Translations under genes and position numbers: made by a program
The notes under the pieces: model-generated
Seen by the model: the letters and a program-made list of their open reading frames with translations, nothing else
Told to the model about the DNA's origin: nothing
The model's database searches: none
In this document: positions 20,501-32,059 of the stretch, one piece after another
Numbering within the stretch: the first letter of the stretch is position 1
Layout: each line of letters begins with the position of its first letter
Assembly (NCBI RefSeq): GCF_014356525.2
Contig: NC_052507.1
Span: 806,001-870,000, forward strand
DNA from: Nilaparvata lugens
Lineage: Eukaryota; Arthropoda; Insecta; Hemiptera; Delphacidae
Direction of reading: 5' to 3'
DNA length: 64,000 nt

Positions 20501-23500
20501 TCATTCTTCTCGGCTCGTCAAGGCGGTCCAAAATCATGCATCGTAAGTCAAATTCGGTCGAAAAATGAAAAATTTATTGTTGAGTGTACTTGAGCCCATA
20601 TTCCAATACACAAAAAATGGCCGATTTCTATATTCAAAGCTCTGTATCTCTGTAACCCCTTATTATAAAAATCATTACTTGAACTTGAAATGTGCAATAG
20701 CATTTTTCCTTCCATCTGCATAAACGATTTATGAGAAAATATGTTTGTGAAGTGAGATTCGATTGTTGAAAAAAATCCGGAAATTCTAGATATTTTTCTG
20801 ATATCAACAGTTTTGGCAGTTCTATGATTATGCCAGAGTGATCCAAAATGGATTTTAGGCAGCTGAGCTCGTAGAGGATGAATTTAACTACCATTATTTG
20901 GAATCAATCGTGAGTTTCTATGATGTATCAGACTCTTTTCAGAAACTCTTGATCAACGAAAAAATGTAAAAACTGAAATCGGTATTTTTAAAATCTCTTG
21001 TAACTTTCGAATTGTATTGGAGTCGAAAGTATTATTCATTGGAATGGGTAGAGGGGGACAATTTTCACATCCTCACCTGATCTGGAAATTTTATCAGAAG
21101 TATTTCACAATACAAGCAGCTTTGAATATAGAAATTGGCGATTTTTTGTGTATTGGAATATGATTTCATTCTATTCAGAATTGAATAATCTAAAAAAAGG
21201 GGGGGAGCAAATTTTTTTGTCCGATTACGAGATTTGGCAGAAATAGCTGAAAACTCGAAAATGAGCTGAAAATACGAGGTTTTTGGGCAACCCTGTATCT
21301 AGCACAAGGAAATTTTCCATGAAGAAATTGGTTCTGAACTTTTCTTATGTACACAAATAATATATCAAAAAATCATAACTACAATATAAATTGCATGTAC
21401 CAATGTATATAGTGACTGGACTAATGATAATTATGTAAAAAATATTCTATTTTGTATTTTATTATTCCAGTTTGGTTTGGACTTCTATAGAGTGGACATC
21501 AATATAGAGTTAAAACCCTGATATCAATATTTATAAACACTCAGTTGAAGCTATAATAATGATATTCACTTTCAATAAAGTCTACATTTTTTGCAATTTC
21601 CAGTACCACTTTGAAAGCTTTACAAAATGCCTTTCCTGGAAAATCTAGTGTTTTGGGAAGTGATTTGAACAAAAAGTTCAAATTAGAAGGAAGCACAGTC
21701 CTCCAATTTCATGCCAACGAATATTACGGACTACAAGGTGAGAAAGAAGATAACTTTTTAGACTGCCTTTGAAGCTTCATTCTTCATTATTGATTCTTAT
21801 TCTTACAATAAGTACATCATAAGAATTATAGGGAGAGGAAGAATAACGTAAATACATACATCTTTGAATAAAATAGTTGATTAATTGACAACTTGATTAA
21901 TATAACTGCCAATATTGCTAAGAAAGTGCATACCGTACAAGCTTACAATACACGACCAGGAAAAATTGTACAAAGGAATTATTTGAATAAAGACAATTTA
22001 CATGGAGATAAATCTATAATCTATAATAGTATAAATATTGGGGACCGAGCTTCGCTCTGGAGTACAAAAGCATAAAAAATGTATTACGAAAGAAGAAATT
22101 AGAATAACACTGAAACAGAAATGTTCTATCTAATCACAGTAAATTGAGATTAATTCCCAAAGGGGAGGCAAAAATTTCCCTCACAAAGGCCCAGTTGCAC
22201 AAAAGCCGGTTAGATTTTAAAGACCATTTCAAAAAAAGGATCTACTGGAGTTCATCAGGATTGAAAATAACCCGGCTTTTTTGCAACCGGCACTAAGTAG
22301 GCTACCTGATTGAATGATTACAAAAGTTTAACAGCTGAGTCATAATTTTGACACAGTCCACCAACTCGCTCCATGAACTCGCTCACCACACAGTCCATGA
22401 ACTCGCTCACTCACTTCCATCACCAACAGACGACAAAATAATTATTATCAGCTGTTTTTCCAAGGATGATTAATAATTATCATTTTAACGTCCTTCAGCG
22501 AGTTTTCCAAGGGATGAGACCTATTTCAATCGAATCTTCATATTATAGCCTAAACCTACTATGTTCTGAAGTTCGTGAGAATCTTTAGAGCAGTTTCCGG
22601 ATCCTGTGAAATACAAACAACTAAACATCTGAGCATCCAAACATCTGAGCATCCAAACATCTAAACATCTAAACATCTAAACATCTAAACATCTAAACAT
22701 CTAAACATCTAAACATCTAAACATCTAAACATCTAAACATCTAAACATCTAAACATCTAAACATCTAAACATCTAAACATCTAAACATCTAAACATCTAA
22801 ACATCTAAACATCTAAACATATAAACATATAAGCATAAAAACAGATGTTGCTCGTTTAATACTAGTATAGGATGAAGGGAAGAACTGGCTTATAGACGTA
22901 CGGGATAGGAAAATTATGTTTGACGCATCATCACGTCTGAATTACTTGACTTGAATTTTTCATATAGGCTCTTAACTAACCGAGAATTATTGTTTTGAAG
23001 GGACGAATTCAAGGATCCAAAGGTTCAAAGAGCCCCACACGTCAACCAGAGCTTATTGTGTTCCCAAGTAGTATGTTAGTTAGGCAAACCAATACCTGTG
23101 TTCTTTACAAGAACCAGGAGTTTTTCCCTATACTGACATCCCATTCATCACCCGGTTGCTTGTTGCAATCCAGTGTGAAATGCCTGGCAGTCACTTAAGT
23201 GAGTTCCACACCTGACCTTCTTTGAAGGTCCTACCGGTGAGGAAAGGGTGGCCAAGCTGCCTCTAGGGCGCCCGGCCACCCTTGACTCAGCCCCTTGACC
23301 CACATTTGTGCTTGGAGTTTCATCCATCTCTGATCTCTTGGGGTTGATTTTGCCCCTTCAAAACTCTGCAGGGTCATCAAAAGCCTCACCTCTCCCAAGA
23401 GGTTTTGCCTGAATGGCCGCCCTTCTTCGAGCAGTGGTGAGTTTCGGCCTCTCCACCCACAAACTCGTAAACCTAGGTGAGTTCCACTCCTGGCCTTTTT

Positions 23501-24831
23501 GTAAGTCCTTCCGCTGAGAGAGGGGAAGTCAAATTGCCTCTAGGGCGCCCGGCCACCCTCGACTTATAGCCTCTTGACCCACATTTGTGCCTGGAGTTCC
23601 ACCCATCTCTGGTCTCTTGGGTTTTTTCTTTTTGCCCTCCAAAACTTTGCAGGGTCAGAAGCCTCACCTCTCCCAAGAAGTTTTGCCTAAATGGCCGCCC
23701 TTCTCTGAGCAGTGGTGAGTTTTGGTCTCTCCACCTACAAACTCGTGACCTACGTGAGTTGCACTCCTGGTGTCTTTGTAGGTCCTTCCGCTGTGAGAGG
23801 GGACGCCAAACTGCCTCTGGGGCGCCTGGCGCTCGGCCACCCTCGACTTAGCCTCTTGACCTACATTTGTGCCTGGAGTTCACCCATCTATGGTCTCTTG
23901 TGGTTTTTTTGCCTTTCCGAAACTGCCCTGATGGGGCAGATCCCGTGGATGCCTTGAGGTCCATTTTAGCTGCCTCCTACAACAAGCATGGATACTGTGG
24001 GGAATTCTGGTTTTCAACACATTCTTGAGTACGATGATCGACTCAGAGCTCCCCCAACCCACAGGAGGCAGCCGAGGATGGTTATAGGCCTATTTCAAAT
24101 TCTTCAAAGTTCCAGTTAGTCAAGTTTTCAATCAGACCCTTGCGTAGCACGGGTTACCTGCTAGTATTTTAATATGTTGCCCAGTAATTCAAAATCCACA
24201 CTAGATGAAAAAAGTTGTAAAGCTGATCTGGAAGAGTATGTATTATGAGGTCCACGTTATAATGGTATTGCTATCCTTGTCTCTCATTCAACAAAGCAGA
24301 TAGCGTTATCTCTTTCTCGCTTTGATCTGTTGCCAGATCTTCTTTCAACAATGTAGAATTGATGATAAATTAACAAAATATTTCATCTTATTATGAAAAT
24401 TCATTATGAAATTATTGAAAAATATAATGTCTTGCTTAAAAAAAATATACTTGATTATTTTAAACGAGAATGAACAGTTGATATTCCATCAATAAACCTG
24501 TATCAGCTACCGTCTATAGAAGGCATTGACAAGACAGAGGATCGGCAACGTTGCTCTCCTATCTTTCTCCACTGCCATTAAAACGTGGATCTCGCTATAG
24601 TGGGATTGTATTTGTACTCCTTACAAGAATTTGTTCAGTGGTGATTTTGTGTAAATTTGCATTGACTGTATTGCTCTTTTAATGTCTTTCGTTCTTCATA
24701 TACATGTTAATTGACAACTATTCAATGTACTTGTATATTTTATGAATAAAACTTATTTGATTGATTGGAAGTGACCATAATCGTTTGAACTTTCAGAAGC
24801 TGCTAATATGATCGATGACCTCATGAAATAA
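17543..24831 (+). CDS. Secreted EF-hand gene, paralog A: exons 4-6 (partial)
   Basis: Three exons match the last three exons of the gene at 41437-51684 in length and phase: 17543-17642 (100 nt, acceptor TTTTCCAG, donor GTAATA), 21604-21737 (134 nt, donor GTGAGA) and 24797-24831 (ends EAANMIDDLMK, then TAA). With one base carried in, the first reads NAREGITNLVRSKGGKL..., the second half of an EF-hand pair. The second reads TTLKALQNAFPGKSSVLGSD.... All three stay open only in the phase used by paralog B. No exons 1-3 are visible upstream within the window, so this copy is either truncated or its start lies beyond the virus-like insertions. Intron 4 holds a 2.1 kb minisatellite; intron 5 holds a Helitron. 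Confidence 0.75.
17690..19840. repeat. Degenerate ATAATCATAATCATCACC minisatellite in intron 4 of paralog A
   Basis: About 2.1 kb of ~50-60 base units combining ATAATCATAATCATCACCA, GGATCATAATAATTAAAATC and ATTAGCTAGACC. A shorter array of the same unit occupies the same intron of paralog B (49580-50065). Tyr/Asp-rich frames on the minus strand are artefacts. Confidence 0.95.
19850..21425. mobile_element. Long-inverted-repeat (foldback-like) element in intron 4
   Basis: About 150 bases near the left (from GTACTTGCAATTTATTTTG) reappear inverted at the right (21190-21420), including GGCTCATTTTCGAGTTTTC and CTATTTCTGCCAAATCTCG. A related copy begins at 39463 (CCAGTCACTATTTACATTGG) and internal parts recur at 53395-53660. 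No coding capacity. Confidence 0.7.
22034..22873 (-). mobile_element. Nested Helentron-like repeat
   Basis: On the minus strand it runs from about TCCTATACTAGTATTAAACG to a hairpin GAGCGAAGCTC and GGTCCCCAATATT. It matches 29208-29858 over much of its length (AAAGGCCCAGTTGCACAAAA; ATAACCCGGCTTTTTTGCAA). It interrupts the Helitron, as comparison with paralogs B and C shows. Confidence 0.6.
22616..22845. repeat. AAACATCT octanucleotide microsatellite
   Basis: About 26 copies of AAACATCT with few variants, inside the nested element. A shorter run sits at the same place in the copy near 29795. Confidence 0.95.
22985..24071. mobile_element. GC-rich insertion with CCGAG target duplication and 277-bp tandem units
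   Basis: Comparison with paralogs B and C shows that AACCGAG is followed directly by ATGGTTATAGG there. Here 1,087 bases intervene, flanked by CCGAG at 22980-22984 and 24072-24076. Inside, three tandem units begin GTGAGTTCCAC/GTGAGTTGCAC at 23199, 23477 and 23754 (period 277-278) and share GCCTCTAGGGCGCCCGGCC. The composition differs strongly from the surroundings. Coding content is not evident and the class is unknown. Confidence 0.65.
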
Positions 24832-24954
24832 TAAAACGGATGATCGACTAACATACTATGATCAGAGAATCGATACTATATATCAAGTAATATGATAGAT
24901 TGGTTATTCTAAGTTATGATATACATTATACTTCTTAAATAATATACTTTTACT

Positions 24955-25210
24955 ATTATTCGATGACCTTGATGTAACGACACTTAGGCAATCGTATGTT
25001 GTTAAAACCAACTTGCACCTTAATGAAAATTTCCGACATCTTGAGATCAGAAGAGCATACCTTACCTTCAAGGATCAAGACCCGTTTATTGTCAGAACAT
25101 CAAAAACAATAATGCAAGACATCGTCAAAAAAATATACAAACAATCACAGATTAACAATATACCACAGGTCATAAAATCACATCACATTATTAAGTATTT
25201 CAAACTGTAA
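24955..25210 (+). pseudogene. Conserved unrecognised ORF segment after paralog A
   Basis: The frame reads DDLDVTTLRQSYVVKTNLHL and continues about 60 codons to a stop at 25208-25210. The same segment follows the last exon of paralog B (51795-51890) and paralog C (55740-55835), where it is cut off after NENLRH by an identical TTTA-rich sequence. It may be an old transposon fragment or part of the duplicated host segment. Confidence 0.35.
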
Positions 25211-25274
25211 GGTTAGCAGTCAATTAAAACAAATTTAACATCAATATATCATAGTTCATAAAAATTACAAATTA

Positions 25275-26960
25275 CATCACATTATTCATACTGTAAGGAC
25301 AGCAGTCAATTAAAATATTTTCCACACAAATTTTGAACTGTCTAATCTCAAGCTCTTTTATTTCAACTGGTAACTTATTGTACATTCTTTTTCCAAACTT
25401 AACAAGACTATTCAACATAACGTGGTAGTTACACTGAGTCATTCTGAGTGCTGTAGCCTGTCTAGAAAAATGACTGTGAACATTACTATTGATTGGAAAA
25501 AGGTTTACATTTTTCTTTGTGTACATCAAGCATTCAAAAGCATACAGTGCTGTAATTGCCATGATTCTTGGTTCTTAAACAATGAGTCTCACTATCCTTA
25601 TTACAAATTACTCTAATAGTTCTATTTTGTAATATAAACAGTTTTCCACATTTGAATCTCTCCCCATGCAACAATGCCATAATTATGTCAAATGAGACTG
25701 AATCAAGACTTACAATATGCCTAAATCTGCTAAGTATAAAAATACTTCTAGATACCTGACTACACAGTAAGCTGACATGTTTTTCCCACTTTGAATTATT
25801 TTGTATAATGTGATGCCCAGAAACTTCACATCTATATAATAAGAGAGAGTAGGGTTGTGTTTGTTCGTTTGTTCACATCAAAACATGTCAACTTGTGGAT
25901 TGCATACCGGAAAGACGAGAAAGATTTGGATCTCCAAATTTTGCACCTGGAAGCCCAAATTTCAATTTTCCTTCTAGATTCTTCAGAATAAATGTTCAAA
26001 TTCCATTAATGGTACATACGATTTCATAAAAAATCACCAAATCATAAGGTCGAAATTGAAAAAGGAAGATCTGTTTCTATTATTTCTTTCTACCTGATAC
26101 CACTTAAACTCAATAATAGATTATTGTTTTGATAATTGATAAATATTTTTATTATAAATATAATAATAGTTTTGTTTTGATAATTAATGAATATTTTAAT
26201 TCCACAAAATCTGTATAATAATATGGTGGATGTGAAACAGCTGCATCAAAGAAATTATCTCAAAAACATCTGTTTAGAAAAAACTTTCCCCCAGTTGCTC
26301 GTACGTCGGTTAACGTTTAATCGCGATAAAATGCTATACTTTAATTATTGAGATTAGCGCTAACCGATGCATTTTTGTTGCACAAAAAAGAAATTTCAAG
26401 CGATAACGCCGATTAAATTAATGACGTAAAAAATTTTAACAAGCCATTCACGGGGGATTAAATCCAACGCCGATTAGGTACCTACTGATAGCTGTCTTCC
26501 AAAATTAGTTTTTGGTAAAAAACTAAAGTATGAGCTAAATATATATATAAAGATAAATAAATATAATATGTGGATAGGAAAATTATGTTTGATGCATCAT
26601 CACGTGTGAACTACTGGACTGATTTACTTGAAATGCTGTTTATATATTCTTAATCAACCGATGATTCTTATAGTCCTATTTTCAATTCTTCTAGATTTCA
26701 TTACGTCAGGTTTTAAAATAGACCCTTGCGAAGCACGGGTTACCTGCTAGTGTTTAATATTACATCGGCCACTTAAATCAAATTCTGACAACTATGTGTT
26801 TTGTCTTTGTTGAGACAAAGAGAGTTTGCAGCTGTCCAGTCTTCGATAGTTGCATTGATAAAAGTTAGGATATTCATGTTGTCAAATAATTTCTCAAACT
26901 TGACTTGTACTGCTAGATCATTAGCAAACATAAACGCCCTGACATCACTATCACTCATTG
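25275..26960 (-). pseudogene. Non-LTR reverse transcriptase fragment split by a Helitron
   Basis: On the minus strand, 26960-26751 encodes the catalytic region in altered form (FMFANDLAVQVKFEKLFDN; DWTAANSLCLNKDKT). After the Helitron, 25830-25562 encodes SKWEKHVSLLCSQVSRSIFI, and 25562-25275 encodes the C-terminal region (FPINSNVHSHFSRQATAL; FGKRMYNKLPVEIKELEI). FADD has become FAND and several frameshifts are present. The order matches CR1-type reverse transcriptases. Confidence 0.7.
25831..26750 (+). mobile_element. Non-autonomous Helitron (920 bp)
   Basis: It begins TCTATATAATAAG and ends ACCTGCTAG, with flanking A and T (CTTCACA ^ TGTTTAA), and a hairpin CCCTTGCGAAGCACGGG 10 bases before the end. 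It splits a reverse transcriptase at a position where the two halves rejoin cleanly (GTGAAGTTTCTGGGC), confirming insertion between A and T with no target duplication. Confidence 0.8.
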
Positions 26961-26985
26961 CTGTTGGCAGGCAGCACTCAGGACT

Positions 26986-27250
26986 TACCCGTCCAGCAAC
27001 GTCAAATCATTTTATGTCAACCTATCTACATGTAGAAGAAAATTATCTACGGAAACTTAAGAAAACTACCTGTAGACACTAGTTCACATACCACTGTAAT
27101 CTACTTTCTAATAAAATTTCTTTCCAATTCATCAGTAAAAATGTCACATAAATCCTCTTGAAGGAAATAAATCACTGGACTGAACAGCACATATTAGCCT
27201 ACTTCTTATTACTTAAAGTTTAATAACCATTATTATAACAAGTATACGAT
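26986..27250 (+). repeat. Repeat shared with 56098-56335
   Basis: CTTACCCGTCCAGCAACG through GAAGGAAATAAATCACTGGA aligns with the ORF-bearing copy at 56098-56335, with many differences. The coding frame is broken here. Confidence 0.6.
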
Positions 27251-27259
27251 TATGTAAAG

Positions 27260-28903
27260 CCCAAGAAAATATAATAGGACCTTATATTTATTGTACTCTG
27301 TGGTAAAACCGAAGTTAGAGTATTATAACTTCTTTTTATTTGTCTCCACAAATGTAAAAGTTAATTTTGAACTTGCAGCAGACGCTTAGGTTTTCCTTGC
27401 CGGCATACCCACAAACAGACTTTTTCAGTCTATGTGGGCAATTACTATTTCATTATCAGGGTATTGGTATGCTGCACATTCACCGTAATAATACATTTCC
27501 GTATAATATTGATAGATATATAATCTATAATAATAATAGTATTTAGTAATAGTAATAATGGTTTTATCAAAGTAATAGAATAATTCCCACTATTATGTAT
27601 TGCGTTATTTTATTTTAATTTGAATTTGTTGTAGTTACTATACCCTGTGCATGTATTATATCCTATAATATATTGTATTATTTTATGGGAATAAATAAAT
27701 TCAATTCAATTCAATTCAATCCAATTCAATTCAGTGGAAAAAAGTGAAATTTATTCTGTTCTATTGTAGTAAAATACTCATTTGATTAAATTGTATTGTT
27801 AAATTAAGGTCACTTTCAGATATCTGAGATATCTTTTGTAATGTTATTCTGGCAAATGAATTATTCAATTGTTTCAATTGTATTGTAAAATTGAGATTAT
27901 TTTTAGATATCTTATGTTATGTTATTTTAGCAAATAAATTATTATTATTATAGTCTTCAATGTTTCTTTCCATTACAAACTGCTTGTTGATAATCACTTT
28001 TAAATATTCAAATTGCGACATAGCAGTCTATTTTGTTCTATTGTAAAATGTAATGTTATTTTGGCCCAAGAAAATATAATAGGACCTTATATTTATTGTA
28101 CTCTGTGGTAAAACCGAAGTTAGAGTATTATAACTTCTTTTAATTTTTCTCCACAAATGTAAAAGTTAATTTTGAACTTGCAGCAGACGCTTAGGTTTTC
28201 CTTGCCGGCATACCCACAAACAGACTTTTTTAGTCTATGTGGGCAATTACTATTTCATCATCAGGGTATTGGTATGCTGCACATTCACCGTAATAATACA
28301 TTTCCATATAATATTGATAGATATATAATCTATAATAATAATAGTATTTAGTAATAGTAATAATGGTTTTATCAAAGTAATAGGGATAATTCCCACTATT
28401 ATGTATTGCGTTATTTTATTTTAATTTGAATTTGTTGTAGTTACTATACCCTGTGCATGTATTATATCCTATAATATATTGTATTATTTTATGGGAATAA
28501 ATAAATTCAATTCAATTCAATTCAATTCAATCAATTCAATTCAATTCAATCAATTCAATTCAATTCATTCAATTCAATTCAGTGGCAAAAAGTGAAATTT
28601 ATTCTGTTCTATTGTAGTAAAATACTTATTTGATTAAATTGTATTGTAAAATTGAGATTATTTTTAGAAGTCTTATGTAATGTTATTTTGGCAAATAAAT
28701 TATTCAATTGTTTTAGTTGTATTGTAAAATTGATATTATTTTTAGATATCTTATGTTATGTTATTTTGGCAAATAAATTATTATTATAGTCTTCAATGTT
28801 TCTTTCCATTACAAACTGCTTGTTGATAATCACTTTTAAATATTCAAATTGCGACATAGCAGTCTATTTTGTTCTATTGTAAAATGTAATGTTATTTTGG
28901 CAA
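27260..28903. repeat. Direct tandem duplication of an ~805-bp unit
   Basis: Two nearly identical units (27260-28064 and 28065-28903), each starting CCCAAGAAAATATAATAGGA. Each contains an ATTCA run after AATAAATAAATTC (27705-27735 and 28503-28580), typical of the 3' tail of a non-LTR or SINE-like retroposon. Most differences are in the length of that run. Confidence 0.9.
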
Positions 28904-29207
28904 ATAGATGATTCATTGATTTAATTGTATTGTAGAATTGAGATTATTTTTAGATGTCTTATGTTGATTTGAACTTAGTTGATTTGATTTGATTGTAAAA
29001 CTGAAATTATTTTCAGATTTCTTATGTAATGTTGTTTTGGCAAATAAATTATTATTATTAGCATTATACTCTCCAATGTTTCTTTCCATTACGAACGTCA
29101 GGCCTCGGGCTGAGGTAAATGGCGCCCTGGGCAAATGTTCTACTGGCGCCCCCTTATTGCTATAATGTGAAAGCAAATGCTTGAAAAGCTATGTCTCTTA
29201 CATCTAA

Positions 29208-29858
29208 ATATCGGGGATCGAGCTTCGCACTGGAGTACAAAAGTATAAAAAAATTATTACGAAAGAAGAAATTATAATAACATTCATACATTCATACAGA
29301 AATGTTCTATCTAATATCAGTAGATTGAGATGAATTCCCAGAGGAATGCAAAAATTTCCCTCACAAAGGCCCAGTTGCACAAAAGCCGGTAAAATTTTAA
29401 TCTTGTTTCACTTCACGTGAACCAAATCAGAGAAGACCATTTCAAAAAGATGGTTCTACTGGAATTAATCAGGATTGAAAATAACCCGGCTTTTTTGCAA
29501 CCGACACTAAGTACCTGATTGAATGATTACAAAAGTTCAACAGCTGAGTCATAATTTTGACACAGTCCCACACACATGAACTCGCTCACTCACTTCCATC
29601 ACCAACAGACGACGAAATAATTATTATCAGCTGTTTTTCCAAGGATGAATAATAATTATCCTTTTAATGTCCTTCAGCGAGTTTTCCCAGGGATGAGACC
29701 TAGTGCAATCGGATCTTTATATTATATACCTATTATGTTCTGAATCTCGTGAGAATCGTTAGAGCCGTTTTCGAGATCCGGTGAAATACAAACATATAAA
29801 CATCTAAACATATAAACATATGAACAGAAGTTGCTCGTTTAATAGTATAGGATGAAGT
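29208..29858 (-). mobile_element. Helentron-like repeat
   Basis: Same family as 22034-22873: from TCCTATACTATTAAACGAGC (minus strand) to GAAGCTCGATCCCCGATAT. A more diverged relative is at about 52260-52625. Confidence 0.6.
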
Positions 29859-29859
29859 G

Positions 29860-31301
29860 AATAACAAGAGATGACAAGATCACGTCTTTCAAACAAAAAA
29901 CTGTACCGTAGTTCTCTTAATATTCTTCAGACGACTCAAAGCGGAAAATCCTTTCTGCAGAGCAGTTGGTGACTGCTTTGTTCAGAAAAATACATACATT
30001 TTGAAGTGCAGACATTCATTTCAAATTCACTTCTTATGTCATTAGGGTAGGAGGCATGAAGTTGGTTCACAGCATTGTGGTATGGCCTCTTTCTGTGATT
30101 CCTTTTGAACAAGATCAGAGAGTATACTAGTAGTTCTGTGAACAGTAGACCTCGCGCAGTTATAAACCGCAGCCTCCTCTTATACTGTCCATCAGAGTAA
30201 ATCCTGTCTGTATGTCGTGTCGGCGAGATATCGGTGTGAAAACGGCTAATGGCTGTTGGGGTTGGTGTATCAAAAATGCTAACATCAAAAGCTAATCTCC
30301 TTCAAGACATACTGGCAACAGGACAGCCCGAGCTCAAAGCAGAGAAAGTTCGAGAGACAATACTATGTTATTCCAGTTATTAATTGCATGCGTTATTGCA
30401 CGCAATCAATAGTTAATTTATTTATTCACAATGGAGACAACGGGTTCCCTCAAATATGTCTCCTTAAAAATAAAAATTGTACAGATAGAAATGAAAAAAG
30501 AAAAATAATACGAAATTATGCAATAATAAATATTACAAACAACAAAAATACCACCTAATTCAAAAATGACAAATACAAAGATTTCAAATACTTATAAAAA
30601 GTAAAAATAAAACAAATTGAGAATTCAAAATTCCAAAATTTTTAAAAATTAAAGAATATAATAACAAATGATGAACAAAAATGTTATTAATAGAATAAAT
30701 AACATTTATAACTGAACATCCCAAACCATATGCACATCCACACTGATACACAAACTATTTATTTGATCAGATCATGCTCACACAATATTTAATTATCATA
30801 ATTATAACGCTTTCTGGAATTTAGCGCGAGAAAATCAGAAGACATCTAGGCGCCCAGACAAGTTGTTATATGTGTTTAATATTCTTGAATGATTACTTTT
30901 CTTTCTCATTCCTTAATTACATAGTACTGTCATTTATCCATGCTTTATCAGGAAATATTGCTCTCTCCCAGTCCAGATATTTGGCGGTATTCAAAAAGTG
31001 TTATTATGTTCACTACTTGATTCATGCTTCAGAAATGTAATTTTCATTTTTGTAGAAATTAAAACTTGAAAGTGTTCAATGAAAAATTTCATCTTTTTAT
31101 AGGTTAATAAGAGTTTTAAAAATACATTTTTTAGAATTTTAAATTCTCGGCGAAAGTTATCCAATTGATGCTGTAATATTGTGAACTGTTCACGTTGAAC
31201 AGAAATTTGTTCTTCATCCAACGTGCTGGTGAATAACTTGAGTAACTAGGTAATTTTTAGGTAGCTTTTACTCACATGAAATATCTGTAAAAATGCTTGC
31301 T
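29860..31301. other. No gene recognised
   Basis: AT-rich sequence with stretches that look like old dispersed repeats. The frame at 30991-31221 (minus) is Lys/Phe-rich and without support. Confidence 0.4.
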
Positions 31302-32059
31302 GTTGTTGACATTGATATTTATAGTTGGATGACTAAGCTATACCTTCAAGCGTTTGGAAGCATGATGCCTCCTTCATTTCTCATCGCCATTGAATATCGG
31401 GCAAGAAGTCAGGCGCCCAGACAGACTTATATGGGAAAACATTTACTTTCATTGCGTTATATCTTTCGACATACTTGATGGATCTCAATATAATTTTTTT
31501 CAACTTTTCGTCATTTCCATTACCATAATTATGATACAATGATTTGTTCATTGAACATTATTTTTAACTCGACCAAACATCTAATTTAGTGAACCTACCT
31601 CACTACAGATTTTGATCCATTCTATTAGCAAATGAATCTCATTTTTACAATATTTTCCTATTACCATGTATTTAGGATATGGAAAATAAAACATTTATTA
31701 TAGATCGTTAATATTACCGTATATTTTATTAGATGGCAAATAATAATAAATTAACCATTATCACAATATTTCGTGAAACTGTTTCTCATTCGTTTTGCAA
31801 CTTAAGTATAGGTACCTAACTCTATACTCCTATATTTAATATAAGATAATAACTCTATACTCCTATATTTAATATAAGATAATAAATAACTACATATAAG
31901 AACGGGAAAAATAAAACAATAGCGATGATGAAGGATTTATGACAATTTTAGCAAATAATATTTTTTATAATATAAATTTAGCATACAATATTTTCATAGT
32001 TCACAAAATATTACAATATAAGACAAATTAATGGAATGGAATATGGATAACTACCTATA

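Larger units (their letters stand above)
22012..24164 (+). mobile_element. Helitron in intron 5 of paralog A, with two nested insertions
   Basis: It starts near TCTATAATAGTATA and ends ACCTGCTAG before T, preceded by the hairpin-like CCCTTGCGTAGCACGGG. The same insertion is present at the homologous position in paralogs B and C as a ~230 base version. The extra length here comes from two later insertions, 22034-22873 and 22985-24071. Confidence 0.75.

Noticed and set aside
22616..22845. Regular short repeat as CRISPR
   Set aside because: AAACATCT units are contiguous without spacers, and the sequence is eukaryotic.
23473..23957. ORFs in the 277-bp tandem units
   Set aside because: They follow the GC-rich repeat in several frames at once and are not conserved between units.
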